The notes beneath the pieces were generated by a model. It was not told the origin of the DNA. It saw nothing but the letters and a program-made list of their open reading frames with translations, and did no database searches. Shown in pieces: positions 12,278 to 27,409 of a stretch of 64,000 nucleotides of DNA. Position 1 is the first letter of the stretch. Each line of letters begins with the position of its first letter. Where the stretch lies: assembly GCF_001039355.2 (NCBI RefSeq), contig NW_019775609.1, positions 57,208-121,207 of the forward strand, read 5' to 3'. Source of the stretch: Lingula anatina. Its lineage: Eukaryota > Brachiopoda > Lingulata > Lingulida > Lingulidae. The position numbers were made by a program, and so were the translations under genes.

Positions 12278-13246
12278 ATAATGTTGCACCTGTTTACAGA
12301 GACCTCTTTCTTTAAATTTTCCTCCTTAAATTATTTATATAGCACACAAAAAGAGTACAGCTGTGAGGAAAATGGGCTTCAGCCACTAACGTTTTCACCA
12401 CTGAAATCCTAACAGTGATTAGAATACATATCAGGTCTGTGTAGGTTCATACCATTATGGGCTTGTATATTTAATAAGAAACATCAGTGACTATGTAGAC
12501 TGTTGGTTATACATGTCAAGGGAAGGATGGAGTTATACAAGGGCCCCAGATATGGATAAATGTTGTTGATAGAGCATCCCAGTGCAAGGGGGACAATGCC
12601 AGTTCCTTCATGACAAATATTTACAATTGTGATGAGAATAATTGAAAAGTAATTCAATCTATAGTGCATGTGTAATTAAATATTATTCCACGGCCAGTTT
12701 GAGATTTACTTTGTGTGATGTTATGTAAGGTCTCCTGCTGGGGCCTGCCGCTGTTTTGTTATTATATAGAAGTGCTGACAAAACGGGGACAACTTGGGAG
12801 ATCGGAGATTTCTGAACGAAGCAAAATCATGTGTCATGAATACTGCTTTCTTTGAACAGTGCGGTCACGGTTCTGTTAATTCATGTTGCATGCACTGCAA
12901 ATTTCATTATATTATATTTTATTTTATTTTATTATTTCAGTCTTTATCATTTGTGTACACTATATATTATTATATAGTTCAACTGAAAAATCACAGGTTT
13001 GCTTTAAATATACTAATCCAGGAAATGTTTAAAAAAGATAGTTGTAACAAAAGGTTGATGTCTAAGTTAGAATGCCCAGTTTCTTTGTTTTTTCACATAG
13101 ATTATTGTTGAAGGATTTTTTTTTTTTTTTTTTTTGGGGGGGGGTCTACAGCGACTGGCATGCTTAAAATACAGAGAATTTATAGATTAGGTTTATTGAT
13201 AAGCTAGAGGGTAGGAAATATTTATAAAAGTTCAACTGAAGTCTTA

Positions 13247-13467
13247 CACCCCATTTCCATGGATTAGATCGACCTACTTTAGATCGAACTAACTCCCTGG
13301 GGGTTCACGCTAAATAGCTGTCAGCCGGGCGGACACGAAAGTTAATTACCCCCTTACAGCTTGTAGTAGGCGGGAAGGACATTTAAGTCGGATTATCTGA
13401 AAGACTGGATTATCTAGTGAGACTCCCCGCGGGGATAGATCGATCTAAAATCTATGGGAATAGAGCC
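13247..13467. mobile_element. Family 1 Harbinger-like MITE, copy B (reversed)
   Basis: A 221-bp copy in the opposite orientation to copy A, running from CACCCCATTTCCATGGATT to ATCTATGGGAATAGAGCC. TTA flanks both sides (13244-13246, 13468-13470). It carries the family landmarks CTAACTCCCTGGGGG and AGTTAATTACCCCC in reverse. Confidence 0.8.
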
Positions 13468-15197
13468 TTAGTGAAGGCATCAATTCTCAGATATATGGGC
13501 TGAATCCCTGTCCAAGAAAGGTCATCGAAGATTATAAATATTTACTAGACAGCCAGGTAAATGGGCAGCCATTTTGCCAGCGAGGAATTCTGCATTTGCT
13601 ATGTTATGTTATACACACCTATTATATCTGGCCTCTCCTTGTGATTACACTTTAGATTGAAGTATATACGGAATTATAATCCAATTTATTTATAAGACTA
13701 ATCTTACCAATTACATAAATGCGTCTGAAAATGTGATGAACTAAAATAGTAACTGAAAATGTTTGATCTATCATTCAGACAAATAGTATATTTTTACATT
13801 CATGAGAGAGAGAGGGAGGGTGGGAGGAAAGGAGAGAGATTTGTCAGACTTTGCAATAGACAGAGAAAAGACAAGTACTAGTAACTGTAGAAAGATACAA
13901 CATAAAAAAATATAGATCTGTCTCTTTTCTGAACAGTCCCACCCAGCCGTATTGATTTTCTATCAAAGGAACCCAGGTTGATGAAAGAAGTGGACTTTGA
14001 TGGATACGTTGTTCTTGTTCTCTGAAGACGCAGAATTCCAAGTGTCTGCTCCATTTTCTATTGATTTTGACAAATCGTCTCATCTCCTTCATCTTTCTTC
14101 AGTTTATTGAATTAAAGACTTCATAACTATGCTGATGATAACTAATAGCTGTCTTAGTATGTGCTGCAGGCAATTCCAAAGGGATGGGATTTTTTTTTTT
14201 TTTTTTAAGTGGACATTTTTAACCCCTTTTTGGCCCAATTCAAGAAATGGCATAGAGAACCTAGATCAGAGTTTGGATTTAGAGTGGACCTTTTCCAAAC
14301 AAAATTGTGTCTCTTTTGCTCCTCCCCCCCCCCCCCCCACCCACCCACCCTTTACCCCTCAGTCCTGGTAGAAAATAACTATACAGCTGCTCATATTCCT
14401 TTCGTGTAGAATTATAGCTTTCTTCTCTGTTCATTGGTTTACCTCAACTGTTAAAACACGAAGACTTAAAAAGATAGGAGAGATGCAACTTTATAGTGGG
14501 TGGTTGGGGGTGGATATAATAGGATGGCCCTCTGTTATTTAAAACACTACAGAGTGATTTTTCAAGTAAAAATGTGTGTGGGTGGGTGTAAATTAAAAGT
14601 CTACCTTAAGTTTTCCCCCTTGTACATCACACCCAATATGATGTATTGATTTCCATGTTATGTCCACATTAATGCCTCAGCTGCGAACCACACAGAAGAA
14701 CCATAAAAATGATGTTAAATTCACTGTTCATTGATCTTGTAATCGGTATTTAAGTACTGACTATAAAAACACATATATGCAGTGCAAAATGACACATTTG
14801 CTTTCATCTAATGGATCAAGGATGATGTTTTGCTTTTTTTTTTCAGACTTTTATTGCTAAATTGATATAACCTTTTCGCCTTATCTGCAAAAAACAGGTT
14901 GAAGGATTAATACTCGAATGTCAATTTCAGTTATATATGGCAATTTTTTTTTCTGTGGACATGGGTTTGTCTCTTTATATGATCAGGAGGTACATTTATT
15001 GTATTGTTAAAACAAGGAAAGGTTTTTTATGATGAAATCTAGTAGGTACAAATGTGGATAGATTGGCCAGGATTTTGATAGGGGATATTTCTGGCAGTAT
15101 AACATTGCAGTAAATGACTCAATCTTTTCAATGAGGAAAGTTGTGAGGTTTACAGTTAGTGTACTTTTTTAAGTCATTAAATTCTTGAAATGAGGAC

Positions 15198-15229
<32 letters not shown>

Positions 15230-17030
15230 TATGCCCAATTTTTAAAGTTGTCTGTTGTAAATGATTTCTAAAAATCCAGTCATGGCGGAGCATCCATCTT
15301 CTCCCCCTCCCCCCAAACTCTTGAATAAGAGTCGAATTTAATGAATGAAAGCAAATGCTGATTTCATGATGTTGTTGTAGTCTTCAAGGTGAAAAAGTCA
15401 GCAAGCCGTTAGAAAATGTGTAGTCTACAAGATGAAAAAAAATCGGCAACTGGTTAGAAAATGTGTAAAAGTAACAATATAAAGTTAAGCTGTGTGAGGA
15501 ACTTTTCAGATTAGTCAAAGGTGGTCAATGTTTTCAAGTTTTTGAGTTATTGGATGCTAGCACAGACCTGTGGCAAATTTTTCATCAACGGGGACAGGTT
15601 TCACGCAGTGCAACCTGGTGAACTTTGGGAATTCCTTTCCCGTTGATAGAGAATGTCACAAGAATGTCGATTTAAAGTTAATTTGGAATCCCAATCTCTT
15701 TCAATAAAAGAGCACATATTGTAGTGAAGAGCTCGCTTCTCAAATTGACCAAAGAGCATAGATTTATACTTGTCACCGAGTCAATTGTGGTAGAATACCT
15801 CTTTAAATTAACCTTTTTCTTTGCCTTTCTTCAGTTAGTAATGTCGCCTCTTAATGGAATCCACATATTTTTTTTGGTGTGGTACTAGTAGTTAAGAAGG
15901 GCCCAGGGACAGAAGAAAAATGTATGCAATATCACTGTTCTTTTGTGTTGTAGCCAACCGAAAACAGGTGTCCTTTTAGAACAGTATGAAAAAAATCTCT
16001 CAGTTGTCTCCAGAACCAGGGGGGAAAACCACCAAACTGTTAGGCAAGAATAAAAAAGGCCACCGCAGGTTGAAGCCGAGCCCCATTTAAAACACAATTA
16101 AAATAGCTGGGATTATTTTCTGCTGTGAAGTATTTGTGGACATTTGTGAGGTTGATGAGTGAAGAGGGAGTGAAGAATGGGGGTAAGTGGAGAGCAAGGG
16201 TGTCTGATTACCTCGCCTGCCTCGCTGTAGGAAGAGAGCACTTGTTACTTATATTCTGCAACCTGCCTTGTAATATGAGACTGGCATAGTGTACCAATAA
16301 ACTGTCTGGGAATTTTTTTCTTTGATGTGGGACAGTTATCTCTCTCTCTCTCTCTCATGTACATTACATTAAGTAATGTACTCCAAATATCATATTTATA
16401 AATATTGATGAAAATAATATTAGATCCTTCCTTAGATATCCTGTGATTGGAATAGCAAACTGAATTTCTTACATCATTTTCAGAGCTAACCTAAGGTTAC
16501 AAACAAAGAACTGTAGCCCAGGCTTTATGTCCTAAAGTGAAGCCTTGGTGTTTTAACTGAAAAAAAAAAATCATCAACCTGAAAATTGACGAGAACTTTG
16601 TTCTGTTTTCTAGTGGAAGTTCTCTGCTATATGGTGAATGGCACAGAAAGTCTTATTCTTGAAATAAAATCATTGTCATAAAATGTGTTCAGTCTCACCC
16701 AGTAACCTTGCTGTACAAGGTACAGTCATGTCTGTCTAAAAACATCAAAGAGATGAAGTGAACAAAGTTGGCAGGGTGTCTCTTACCCTCATAGGGAGGT
16801 CAAACCCCATCTGGTGGAGGTTACCGTGGTGATATAAGTTCACTGTCTGATATTGTTTTTGGAGAAGTTAAATAGTTTGTAAAAGCATTAAAACTTTTGC
16901 TGTACAGAGGATAGTCTTTGATTGTTGAAGAGAAAGAAAACTCCAAAAGAAAAATGCTGTTGTGCACACTGTCACCCAAATGATAAAAGGAAGATTTTAT
17001 AGTTTAACACAACATAGTGAGACTGCAAGT

Positions 17031-17186
17031 GTGTGTGTGTGTGTGTGTGTTTGTGTGTATGTGTGTGTGTGTGTGTGCATGTGTGTGTGTGTGTGTGTAT
17101 GTGTGTGTGTGTATGTGTGTGTGTGTGCATGTGTGTGTGTTTGTGTGTATGTGTGTGTGTGTGTGTGTGCATGTGTGTGTGTGTAT
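17031..17186. repeat. (GT)n array with AT/TT interruptions
   Basis: About 155 bases of GT dinucleotides with regular CAT, TAT and TTT interruptions. Frames through it encode only Val/Cys or Thr/His strings and are not genes. Confidence 0.9.
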
Positions 17187-20100
17187 GTTTATGAAGAAAG
17201 TAATTTTGTGGGTAATTTCATTTTATTTGCCAAATTTGAAAATATTCACTGTATTGAGTATGATGGATTTTAACATTGTTATTTTAAAAGTGTGGCCTTG
17301 GGAAAGATTTAAGAGATAGCATTTGTTTGATTCCTATTTCATCAAATTCTACAATTGTCTACAAAATATGTTTGAATGAATAGAAAAGATCATGCTCATT
17401 TCCCTGTCCAGGAAAAGTATAATTTAAACAAAGTCCATATCCATTATAATTGAGCATTTGAACCATTTATTTACCTCTTTTTCCCTAAAAATAGTTTTAT
17501 AGCTTGCAGCTGACACCTGGAAATGGCAATTTATATCATAGCAGTGCATGTTTGAACTGTCAACTTGTAAACTTATTTCTAAGTGCTTCAGCAGTTGTCT
17601 TTGAAGAGATGTGGCATGGAATTTCAAGCATCTCTTGACAGAACCATCTGGACTCGCTTGTACCTCGGAGGGGTTGGCTTGTCTTGCTATCAGCACCATC
17701 TTGTGGGAGGTTGTATCCCATTGGCATGGGTTTCTGGTGATGTCTGTATTCTGAGATCTTAGCAACATGATAAGAGACAAGTTCCAATAAAATGTAAATA
17801 TTTAAGACATTTTTTTTTTTGGGGGGGGGGGGAGGATGTGCAATCATTTAGTTGTTGTGTGTTGGACTTTTTTTTCTCTCTCAGTTGACAGTCAGCAGAA
17901 GAAGTAAAGTAACTGACAGGTTTTTTCCTGCTCAAATGGTAATTCAAACACCAGCATCCATCTTGGGTATGTTTTGTCACATTGTCAAAGCAACAGTTCA
18001 ACAGTAACTTAGTCAGTTTACTTTTAAACCAAACAAGCAACTCAAAAAGCAGTCTGCGAAATACTCCATACTCGAGCATCATGCAACGCAAAACCATGTA
18101 ATTTAAAGTAATTTAAAGGTATCCTTTTTTTCCCCCTTTCTTCCCCCCTCCAAGAAAATTTTTCCCCACATGAATCGCTACTGGCTCCACCCCCATGCTT
18201 GGAAGAACAATGTTTTATACCATTTTTTTTATTTTAGATAATTTAGTTCCAAATAACAGGCCAATCACCTAGACAGTTACCTTGTGTACCTTAAAATCAA
18301 GCTTTACTTTACTTGAGACCATCTTCAAACCGTTCCAAATTTTGACTGGTCTGAATTCTCCCATGATTTTTTCATTGTGTAGTCGAGTGATTTATTGGCC
18401 AGAGTGGTGGAGATCTTTAATGATCTTCTACGATCAATAACTGTGTTAGTAAGCTGTTTGATTTGATTAAAGTAAACGCATTGGATTTAGTTATGGAAGT
18501 CATTGAAGAAAGATAGATATTGATCTGCTGGGGAATTCATCGAATTTTCTTTCCTTAATCTTATTGCACCAGGACTGGTATTAAGCGTTTTGGCCCATGA
18601 AGTGATAATGGATGGAAAGGCGAATCCAAACAAATCTTGCAGACTTAAAATGGCGTTCTGTTGATTAAAAAAAAAAAAAGGATAGTCATGTTGCATAATC
18701 TGTAGTGAACAGATAATTTGGAACTGTGTATTAATAGATGAAATTTTTAATGGAGGCAGTTAATCTTGATATGTACCCAAACAAATTGAAGTGGCCTTTT
18801 CACACATTTATCACTGAAGGTAGTTCAAATTTGGATATATATGAACTAGCTCTGTTGAACAACACTTGTTACCCTTGGGTAACAACTTTGGCAGCATATT
18901 ATACACCCCACCTTTTATAATTATGTGTTACGTCACTATAGCTAAGTTATATATCAGTCCTCAACCCACTTTTGAGAGGGTGACTCCTGTTTCCGCCAAC
19001 ATACTCTAATAATTATACAATCTAGCAAATAAATTTATTCAAAAACTCTTGGTTGTAAAGTGGGTTTTTTCCCTTGCAATAGAAAATGGAACATAAGAAT
19101 CTACATCAGATTTACTCCACGATTTTTCATGAAACGACACCAATACATCCAGAGGAAAGGAGGTGTTACTTTTCAAACACATACCTCAGAAAGTTTTCAT
19201 TCTCAGTATGAATGGTGTTTATACATGTATGCTGTTTTTGAAAACACGTACAACAGGGCCCAAACCTAAGGAAGGAATGTTGCTACAATTTATTTTTTAC
19301 AAACTAAACTTGGTTACTATGGAAAATTTTTAAAACAAACTTGACAGTTGAGAGAGAGAGAAGCACTACTGGTAGATTTTTGGCGTGAATGAAAGACACG
19401 TTGGGTGCATGTGCGTGCATTTCACACATTTATGTGTGTACCTGTTCATAGTCACGTTTGAAGAATAATATGATATTGTGCTGAGTTAAGATACATCCAG
19501 TCATTCCAGTTTGAAAGTTCATTATACCTAAGAGTCATTGATCTGATAAAAGTTGAGAAAAAAAAGCCTTGGAAGATTAGTTGGTCCAAAGATGAATGAT
19601 TGACAGGTTCTTCGGCCCAGGATATATAAGGTCTGATAGATAATTCAAAAGATACTCTGTTTCAACATCATGGGTGAAACCAACCCTGTTCTTTTCATTC
19701 TAAAGGAAAACATTTGCTTAAACAAGTTTCTTGCCAAATAAAGTTCCAAACAAATAATTGTTGGCACTTTATACTTTTTGGGTCATCACTAGAAACCTCC
19801 AAGAGGGGGAGGGGGGGGGGGGGTCACTCCCTCTTACAACCCCCACTGTGTACTGATCTGGCTAACTGGCCATGACAAGTGCAGGGGAGGAGGGTCTTTA
19901 TTCAGGGGGTTCTCCTACATAACAGCCAAGTTATTACTTTGTCAATGCCCCACAATTGTTCGACACAGAAAACTACCTCTAGATAAGTAGAGGGTACTGT
20001 GTCTCCGGTTCACCAACTGTTTGCGTTTCTCATGGATCTGTTAGCCATGGCAGGGGAGTTGAGATAAAATCTCCGTTCTGTTTGTGCTTCCTGTTGATTT

Positions 20101-23100
20101 TTCATATGACTCCCAGTTGATACTTTGTTCAACAAGCAATATCCAGCTTTGGTATTTTGTTTCTTTTTCAACACTGAGACTCTGTTTGGGGCATGGGGCA
20201 CTGTGTCACTTTGTTGAAACAGCAGATACTTTGTTTTAGTAAGAAGACTTTCCCAGCAGACACATTGTTTAATTAATGCAGGCCGTCAACTCATAGCATT
20301 CATCCCCGCAATCATGATGGCAAGTTGGCGTTTGGAATAGTTGAAAAGGGTACATAGTAAATGGTAAAAGTTTCGTGGAACTGTTATGAGCAATTCTTCT
20401 TGGGGATTACTTTTATTTAGAGTCAGCACTTGGCCACCAAGTCAAAATATTGTTACTTTTGCTTAGTTGTTAGTTTAAATCCAGAAATCCTGAAACAAAG
20501 GCTTGTTTTGAAAACTTTTTATGGAGGCAGTTTCTGCAAAGCTTATTTCTTTATAAATTTGATATTGGGTTAGTTAACCGTCTTCAAAGAAAAAAAAATG
20601 GTGACGGATAGATGATAAAAAATGTAAAAAATACACCAAAAATCTTTTTGAAAATAATTATCAAAATGCTGAATAAAGAAAATATATACATTGGCCTTTT
20701 CATATGCACATGTTTTGACAAAGGAAATATTCAATACACAACAATATTTTACTCTTATCCCTGTAGAATACCACAATATTTACAAATGTATTCTATTAGT
20801 TGTGTCTCTGCCTTAAGAAAACTGGGGGCTATCTGGCACGGAGCTTTAAGTAACTCTCACCCTAATGACATGACAATCGCACGACCGCAGGAGCCCAGCA
20901 CGAGAAAATTGAAAATGCATGTTATCGTTCACAAAACAAACATTTGGTTCATGGAACAAGAGGTGTTGATCACTCCAAAAATGTAGAGGTCAAATGAAAA
21001 TGAGGACCAAAGCCAAGAAAAAGAATACTGCACTCAATAATTTATAAAGAAAAGCTTGTTTAGAGGAAGCATCATTGCCTGGGGTCATTTTTGTGGCTAA
21101 ACTGATTTTGAACATTTCAGCAAAGGTGTGTAACCTTTACATTCCGTAAAGGCTGAAATTCGAAGATTTTCGGTAGTTGGACAATGTTTCCACGGTTTAC
21201 AGAATTGTTGTTAAAACTGGTCTGTGATATAATAGTGATTTGATATATAAATAGACATTCCATGATAAGATGACTGATGTGAGGAGAAAGCCACAAGCCT
21301 CAAGATAAGAAGGAACAAGTGGGTTTTCTGTAATTCTCATTTAATTTTAGTGGAGTGGGTGGTGCATGTTTTCTCTGTTATCACACAGCGTGTGGCTCTT
21401 CTGAAGGCTGAAGCGTGATGTTTTTGTAAAAAAAAAAAGTCCTCCTTGTTTTCTTCTCTCTCTCTCTCTCTCTCTCTCAATTGAAATGTCAAACCAAAGA
21501 ACCTTGACCATATTTTATAATATTACTCACCCTTCAGCAAACAAACAAACAAAAACTTGGACCAAACACGGAGAAATTCAAAATCAAAGAACCCATTTAC
21601 AGTGGAGATGCTCCCACCATAGAGACCATAATTATGCGTTCCTTGTGACAGAGTGCCTCTAGAGAGTTCAAAGACCCATACCAGCAGTGGAAACCTCTTC
21701 TGCATATTTCTACTTTGGAAGAAGAGCACAAAGCAAGACTATGAAGTCTGTTCCAACCCTAACTTACACTAATGGGATGCTGGGTTTTCTGTGTTGAAAT
21801 CACAAGAAAACTGACATTCAGTTTTAAAATTTTATATTTTTTTACCCACAGCACTAAATTTTATTTTTTTACACTTTAAAAATGTAACTGGCACAATAGT
21901 TAATCCTGTATGGAAATTGGCCTGGGTCTTAAAAAAAAAGTGGTTCATAGACATTTGTCTCTCTCAAATATATTTAGAGGAGAAAATATATGCAATAATA
22001 GCATTGTGCTTGCACTTCACCATAATGTAAGATATTGTACCATTTTCTTCCAAAAATTTATTGGGGGTAGGGGGGAATGCTCCAGACCTCCCAGATTGGA
22101 TATTATTTTAGAATTTGGTCTATGTGAAGAAAAAAAAAACTTAAGTGTATGAATTTTCAGAATCACATAGACCAATATATGTTTCAAGAGTTGTAAATTT
22201 TTGTGTCACATACTGGTGACAGTAGGGTGAAGAACAGCATTTTGTGGCAGTTGATTGTGTGCGTTTGACCCACTGCATGAGGTATTTACGAGAAATTCAA
22301 AACTCCTGTGACAGGCTGAGAGGGAGTGTTGACACATGTGTGTGCGAAAGTGTCGGTCGCAATCGTTGCGTGAGCATCACCTTCACTGGGAGGTAGGGCG
22401 ATGTGATCGCCTGGCAGAGGCGTGGATACGGGTTAACCTGTGAATAGAAAAAGTCTGATTGAAGTAAGCTGTTGATGAAATTAACACGAGAAATTTCTTA
22501 AACATGTATACAGAAGTTATATGTGGCTTATTCTCTGGAAAACCTCCAGCATCAAGATACGGTTATTACTAGAAATTTTCAAAGATCTCACTTTTTGTAA
22601 CTTTTTAAAATGATTTGTCATATCCAGACACTAACAAAATAGACTTTCTGACACAAAACCAACACACCTGTTACTTTTCAAGAGCTTTTTAATCAACACA
22701 CTCAAAACAAAATATTATTTTGTGGAAATACTTATTCAAATTTATAGAGTAATTACTGTAAAGTGCAATTCCCCCACTAGATTACCTGAGGTTACCTGGC
22801 TGTCCTAGATGACCTTACTTGGTCAGTTTACTTTGGTACACATAGTAGAGTGGTTTAAACCAAGCTGGATGTATCATTTTTCTGCTACACACTAAATACA
22901 GTTGGCATTGCTTTAAGATCCTCTCCGGAGCCCCCTCCCTCAATGGTCCCTCCTTTTCATCCTCCCACCCACAGCCTTCTTTTTCTGTTCTATCTGTGAC
23001 CCAGGACTCAAGGTTGACATAGGAATTTTTTAGAAATCATGAATTGTACTAATAACAAGTTGAATGATTTATATTTGTTTGAAGTTTCTGAGTGTTGTTG

Positions 23101-25775
23101 GTGACCTAGCCCTTTACCCCCTCCCCCCCTTCACCCAACTCAATGATGGGTTTGACGTTCAACTAGTACTGTCATGTTTTACAAGATAAAATCTGTGTAA
23201 AACAAGCTGTGTGAAGACTTCGCTTCTAGTTCTACCTTCTCCTTAAAAATGTTGCAAATTGGCTGTCATTCAGAGGGTCGATAAACATTGTGTGAAGGTA
23301 TGAAAATTGGAAGGAAGTCCACCCTCAGGCGAAAAGATTACTTGAATACATTACTGGAATGCGTAAGTTGGTTTTTACCTTCTCCTGCAGGTTATTGCTC
23401 TCCTTTTTGTACTTTTAACTTTTTCCTTTTTTCATTGGAGGCTTTTAAGTAATTATTCAAGTCAGTTGCTTTAAATATGTTTGTGCATGTGTGCAGTTTG
23501 ATTTCTGATTAATGCATTTTAATTATTTCTCTCAGATCAATGTTTGTAAGTAACAACAATAAAGGATAATTTGAACGGACTAGAAGGAAAATATTGGGAT
23601 CTCGGCAAAAAGTATGTTTTTGTGAATAACTTTACATAAGTTCTTTTGTGGATAAGAACAACAAACGCAAAATAGGTTAAGTGAATGCTTACCGCATAAC
23701 CTCCACGGGGAGTCCACTCAGTGTCTATTTGGGGATTAAGTGGGAAGCTTTCAAATGGGTCGGCCATTTTTGATCCGCGGATCTGTTAGTACACATATCA
23801 ACTTGCTCTGAATGAGCCTTTTGAGGGCAAGGGGTACAACACCTTGCAACAGAAAAAAAACTTATGTTCTTCAACAAAAAGGGCAACAATTTTCTAATTT
23901 TGTCTGATCTATTCTTCGTGGTGACAGCACTGACTGTCAAGAGAAATCCTATCCTTGGTTATTATGAGGAAAATTATCCCCTGGCCGTGTATGGTGTTAG
24001 GAGACAGTTGTGATCAGAGGGTCTTTGTGAGGAGGGGGATCGTATTCCAAGCTGATAGGAGTGTTCACACCAATACAAGACCAGGATCAAAATAGGTCCA
24101 GAATAAGCTGCCAGTCAGGATGTATTTACTTTGAAAGACATTGTACAACGTGACATTTTGGTTTGTTTTGGATTTTATGGGCAGATTTTAAGTCTGATAT
24201 GGAAATTTGCCCTATAGTTTATTTATGTTTGAAGAGGGAAAGATAAACATACCAGTATACAGATGATTCTGTTCCTGAATCTCTCAAACTTTAAGGTTAT
24301 AGTATAATGTAAAAATTGTTCTAGGTTATTCGAATTTGACGAAGGATTACTGTAAAGACTTTGTATGAGATAATTATCCTCATTTACGAAATGTAATGTT
24401 ATCCCAAAATGGTGGCGCTCGCTTTCCCCAATGTTGAAAAACTCGTTGACAAGTTAACTTTTAGGGTTCATGACAAAGGACAAATTCAATATTTCTGAAT
24501 TGAAGAATCTTGCCCTTTCCTTGTCGTGAAGAAGGCATTGACGTCACACCCTTACACATGTGACACCAATTGGATTTTGTGTCACCAGAGTATATATAAA
24601 ATTTCAACACCGTGTGACTGCTAGGTGTGTGTGAGAAGGAATGAAATCCTGTGTTCTTGAATTGTGTCTACTTCTACCGTATGTGGTCGTTCACTTGAAT
24701 CTACTTAAACCATGATAAAAGAGATGTCTTCTTGGAGAAAAGTCTCTTTGAGGACTCTTGGTGGGTGGGTGGCAGTTGTTGGCATAGGATCACTTATCTC
24801 TCTTAGGAAATAATTCCTGACACTATAACTTCAATTTACACCAAGCCAAATTGGAAAATACCTTTATCTTAATGTTAAAAAACTAATGTTAACACTACAG
24901 TAATTCTAATACCTAAAACAGGTTTTTTTCCTGCTATTTGTCACAAAAGAGGATAGTCACAAAAGAGGTCAAAGTAAAACAGGGAAGGTAGGGGTTTTAT
25001 TTGTCCCTGCCATGCTGACGTCAATTTGATGAAGTTAATTTCTGTTGTGTGTCACAACATGTTGATGACAAAAAAGTGGTGTGATTTTTTTTCCCTTTAC
25101 TGATGATTCAGTCCATTAACTGTTTATTACTCTATGTAACATATGCTCTGTATCACATTATCTCAATACTGGTACACTAATTATTGTTGTTTGTAAAAGT
25201 AGGGTGAATATTGTGATGTAAAATTGACAAGGTAATGTCTCGGAACTTTTCAATGGGTAAAAATATCGCTATTTCAGATACCTAATTTTAGAATCATTAT
25301 AAAAAAATTCCTGTGCAGCATAAGTGGCACTTCTTTCTGTATAGAAAAGATCTTTATCTAGAACAGGTAGCCTGCTTTTTAGTTTTGTTGCTAGCATTCA
25401 AGAGGAATGTTCTAATTTTAAGAATTTTTGTCTTTAAAAAAGTACAGTGTCTGTAAAATTCACAATTTTTCCCATTGAAAATATTGTCATTACCATCTAA
25501 ACTGGGTCCTGAGTTATTTTGTGAAACAGACTCTTATTTAGTCCTAATTTGCAATTTTCAGCCCATTTCTGCAATCCAGAAGTTATTAGGGTAAATCGGG
25601 TAAGACCTAACCTTGTCACTTAACACCAGCTTCCATGTGTCACTGTTAAGATTAAGTGTGTTTTGACTTTTTGGACAGATAATGTACATGCTGTGTCACC
25701 AAGCAGTAAGTTACTTAATGGGAAATTGTTGTCAGTGATTCCATTTGGCTGTTGAAAGTAGTTCCTGTAGCCCTG

Positions 25776-25790
25776 TGACCTTGGTGACCT
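25776..25790 (-). promoter_or_regulatory. DR3 nuclear-receptor-like site
   Basis: On the minus strand this reads AGGTCACCAAGGTCA, two perfect AGGTCA half-sites three bases apart. The second half-site in CCAAGGTCA also resembles an extended ERR/NR5A monomer site. It is intronic (EXT1 intron 1), and a functional role is unproven. Confidence 0.25.
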
Positions 25791-27377
25791 TAAAATGGTT
25801 TTGTTGAGGGGAGAGAGGGGTGGAATGAGGCTGAATTAATAAGTTAAGTGGAATGATTTTGACATTTAAAGATTTAAGAGTCCTTTAAACTTTCACTCTG
25901 TGAGAATTAACAGTAAAATTCCAATCTCTTATCGTGAGAAGAAGATGCCTGATTGCCTGCAACCTGTACTCTTCCCCCCCCCCCCCGTGTGCCCCCATTA
26001 TAGCCCCTGCCCCCTAAGTAGGCCCCATAGTGGCCCAGACGGCTGCTGATCTGTCTGACCTCTCTGTGTTGTGTTTTAAGTCTTAATGTGTCTTTACAGA
26101 TACATGAACTCAGGTAGACTTTCTCAGACAGTCGCATTCAGACAAAGACTGTTAAAGACCGAAAAGACAAACTTGGGTAGATATCAATATGAAACTGTAT
26201 TCAGACATGGATTGTTTTAGACTGAAAAAAAAGAAACCTGTACTTGTCCTCTATCATATTATTACAATACAGGAAGACCTATAGTTGTGATTACATGGGG
26301 TGCTCTCCTAATTTTCAAAGAAAATTTCTGAATTTTATTCCACTTACCCATTACATAGAAAAATAGTACTGATTCAGACAGATCCGTGTTAATTTTCAAA
26401 ACTATAAATTTGCAACCGAAAAGGAAGAATAGACAGTCTTATGAAACATTTTACTAAATAAGTCCAAAATACTGAGACTAGACCAATATTTCTTTATTTT
26501 ATTGCCTACAAAAAAGTATCCTTGTTGTAAATAAAAAACAATTCATGATCACCACAGGTCTACAATTCTAGTCTGAAACTAGTAACTAGTTAAGCACCAC
26601 ATTCAGATTTTGTAAAATAATAATAAATAAAAAAAGGTCATCAAGGTATCCTTCTCAGTCAAAAAATGTAGAAATGAAATTTGGGTTAGGTTTGTGCATG
26701 CAAATCTACTGAAAAAGTGCTCCCCTCCCTGTTCTCATTGCCCCTGAACTAAACCAATTTATGCATGGTGTTATGCAAAATAATACCATGTGTTTTGATT
26801 TACGCCCTTGGTCTTTGATTTATGCCCTCAGGGGTCAGAGGGCGCTAGTTCTGACCTTTCTTCTATTGGATAGAGTGGCATTGCATGGTTAACGGCAAAC
26901 TAAAAGTGTTATTGGTTTTATTGGCCGACTGTCTGTGTTGTTGTGAACCATGGGGTCACAGGGTGCAGGACGCTAAGTTCAAACAAAGTCTGGCGTAGGT
27001 TGTCGGGTGAAATATAGTGGTAGGCATGGCCAGTATTGAGGGGGGACGTGTTTAAATGAATTGTTATTTGAATGGAATTTTTTTTGTGTCTGGGACGCAT
27101 GCCTGGGTAGAGTTGATTTACTGTTTATATGAGAATATTTGGCCTCTGAGATGTCGGCCATGTTGACTGGAATGCACGATCTGAGATTTCTCACGATCTG
27201 AGATTTCTCACGGATAAAATGTCTTGTAGCTCAATAGCAGGGTGATTTGAGCCAAAGAAAAAATTTGTTTGAATTGATGATGAATTGGTTGTTAAACAGG
27301 AATATTTTCTAAAAAGATTTTCCTGAGCAAGATGAGAATGGTAGTCTCTCCCTCTCTCTCTTTCTTACACACACTCA

Positions 27378-27409
<32 letters not shown>

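Noticed and set aside
16962-17319. Val/Cys and Thr/His repeat frames
   Set aside because: Pure consequences of the GT dinucleotide array.
17424-18097. Overlapping minus-strand frames in EXT1 intron 1
   Set aside because: No homology cues, no consistent splice sites and a poly-G/T run inside; considered chance frames.
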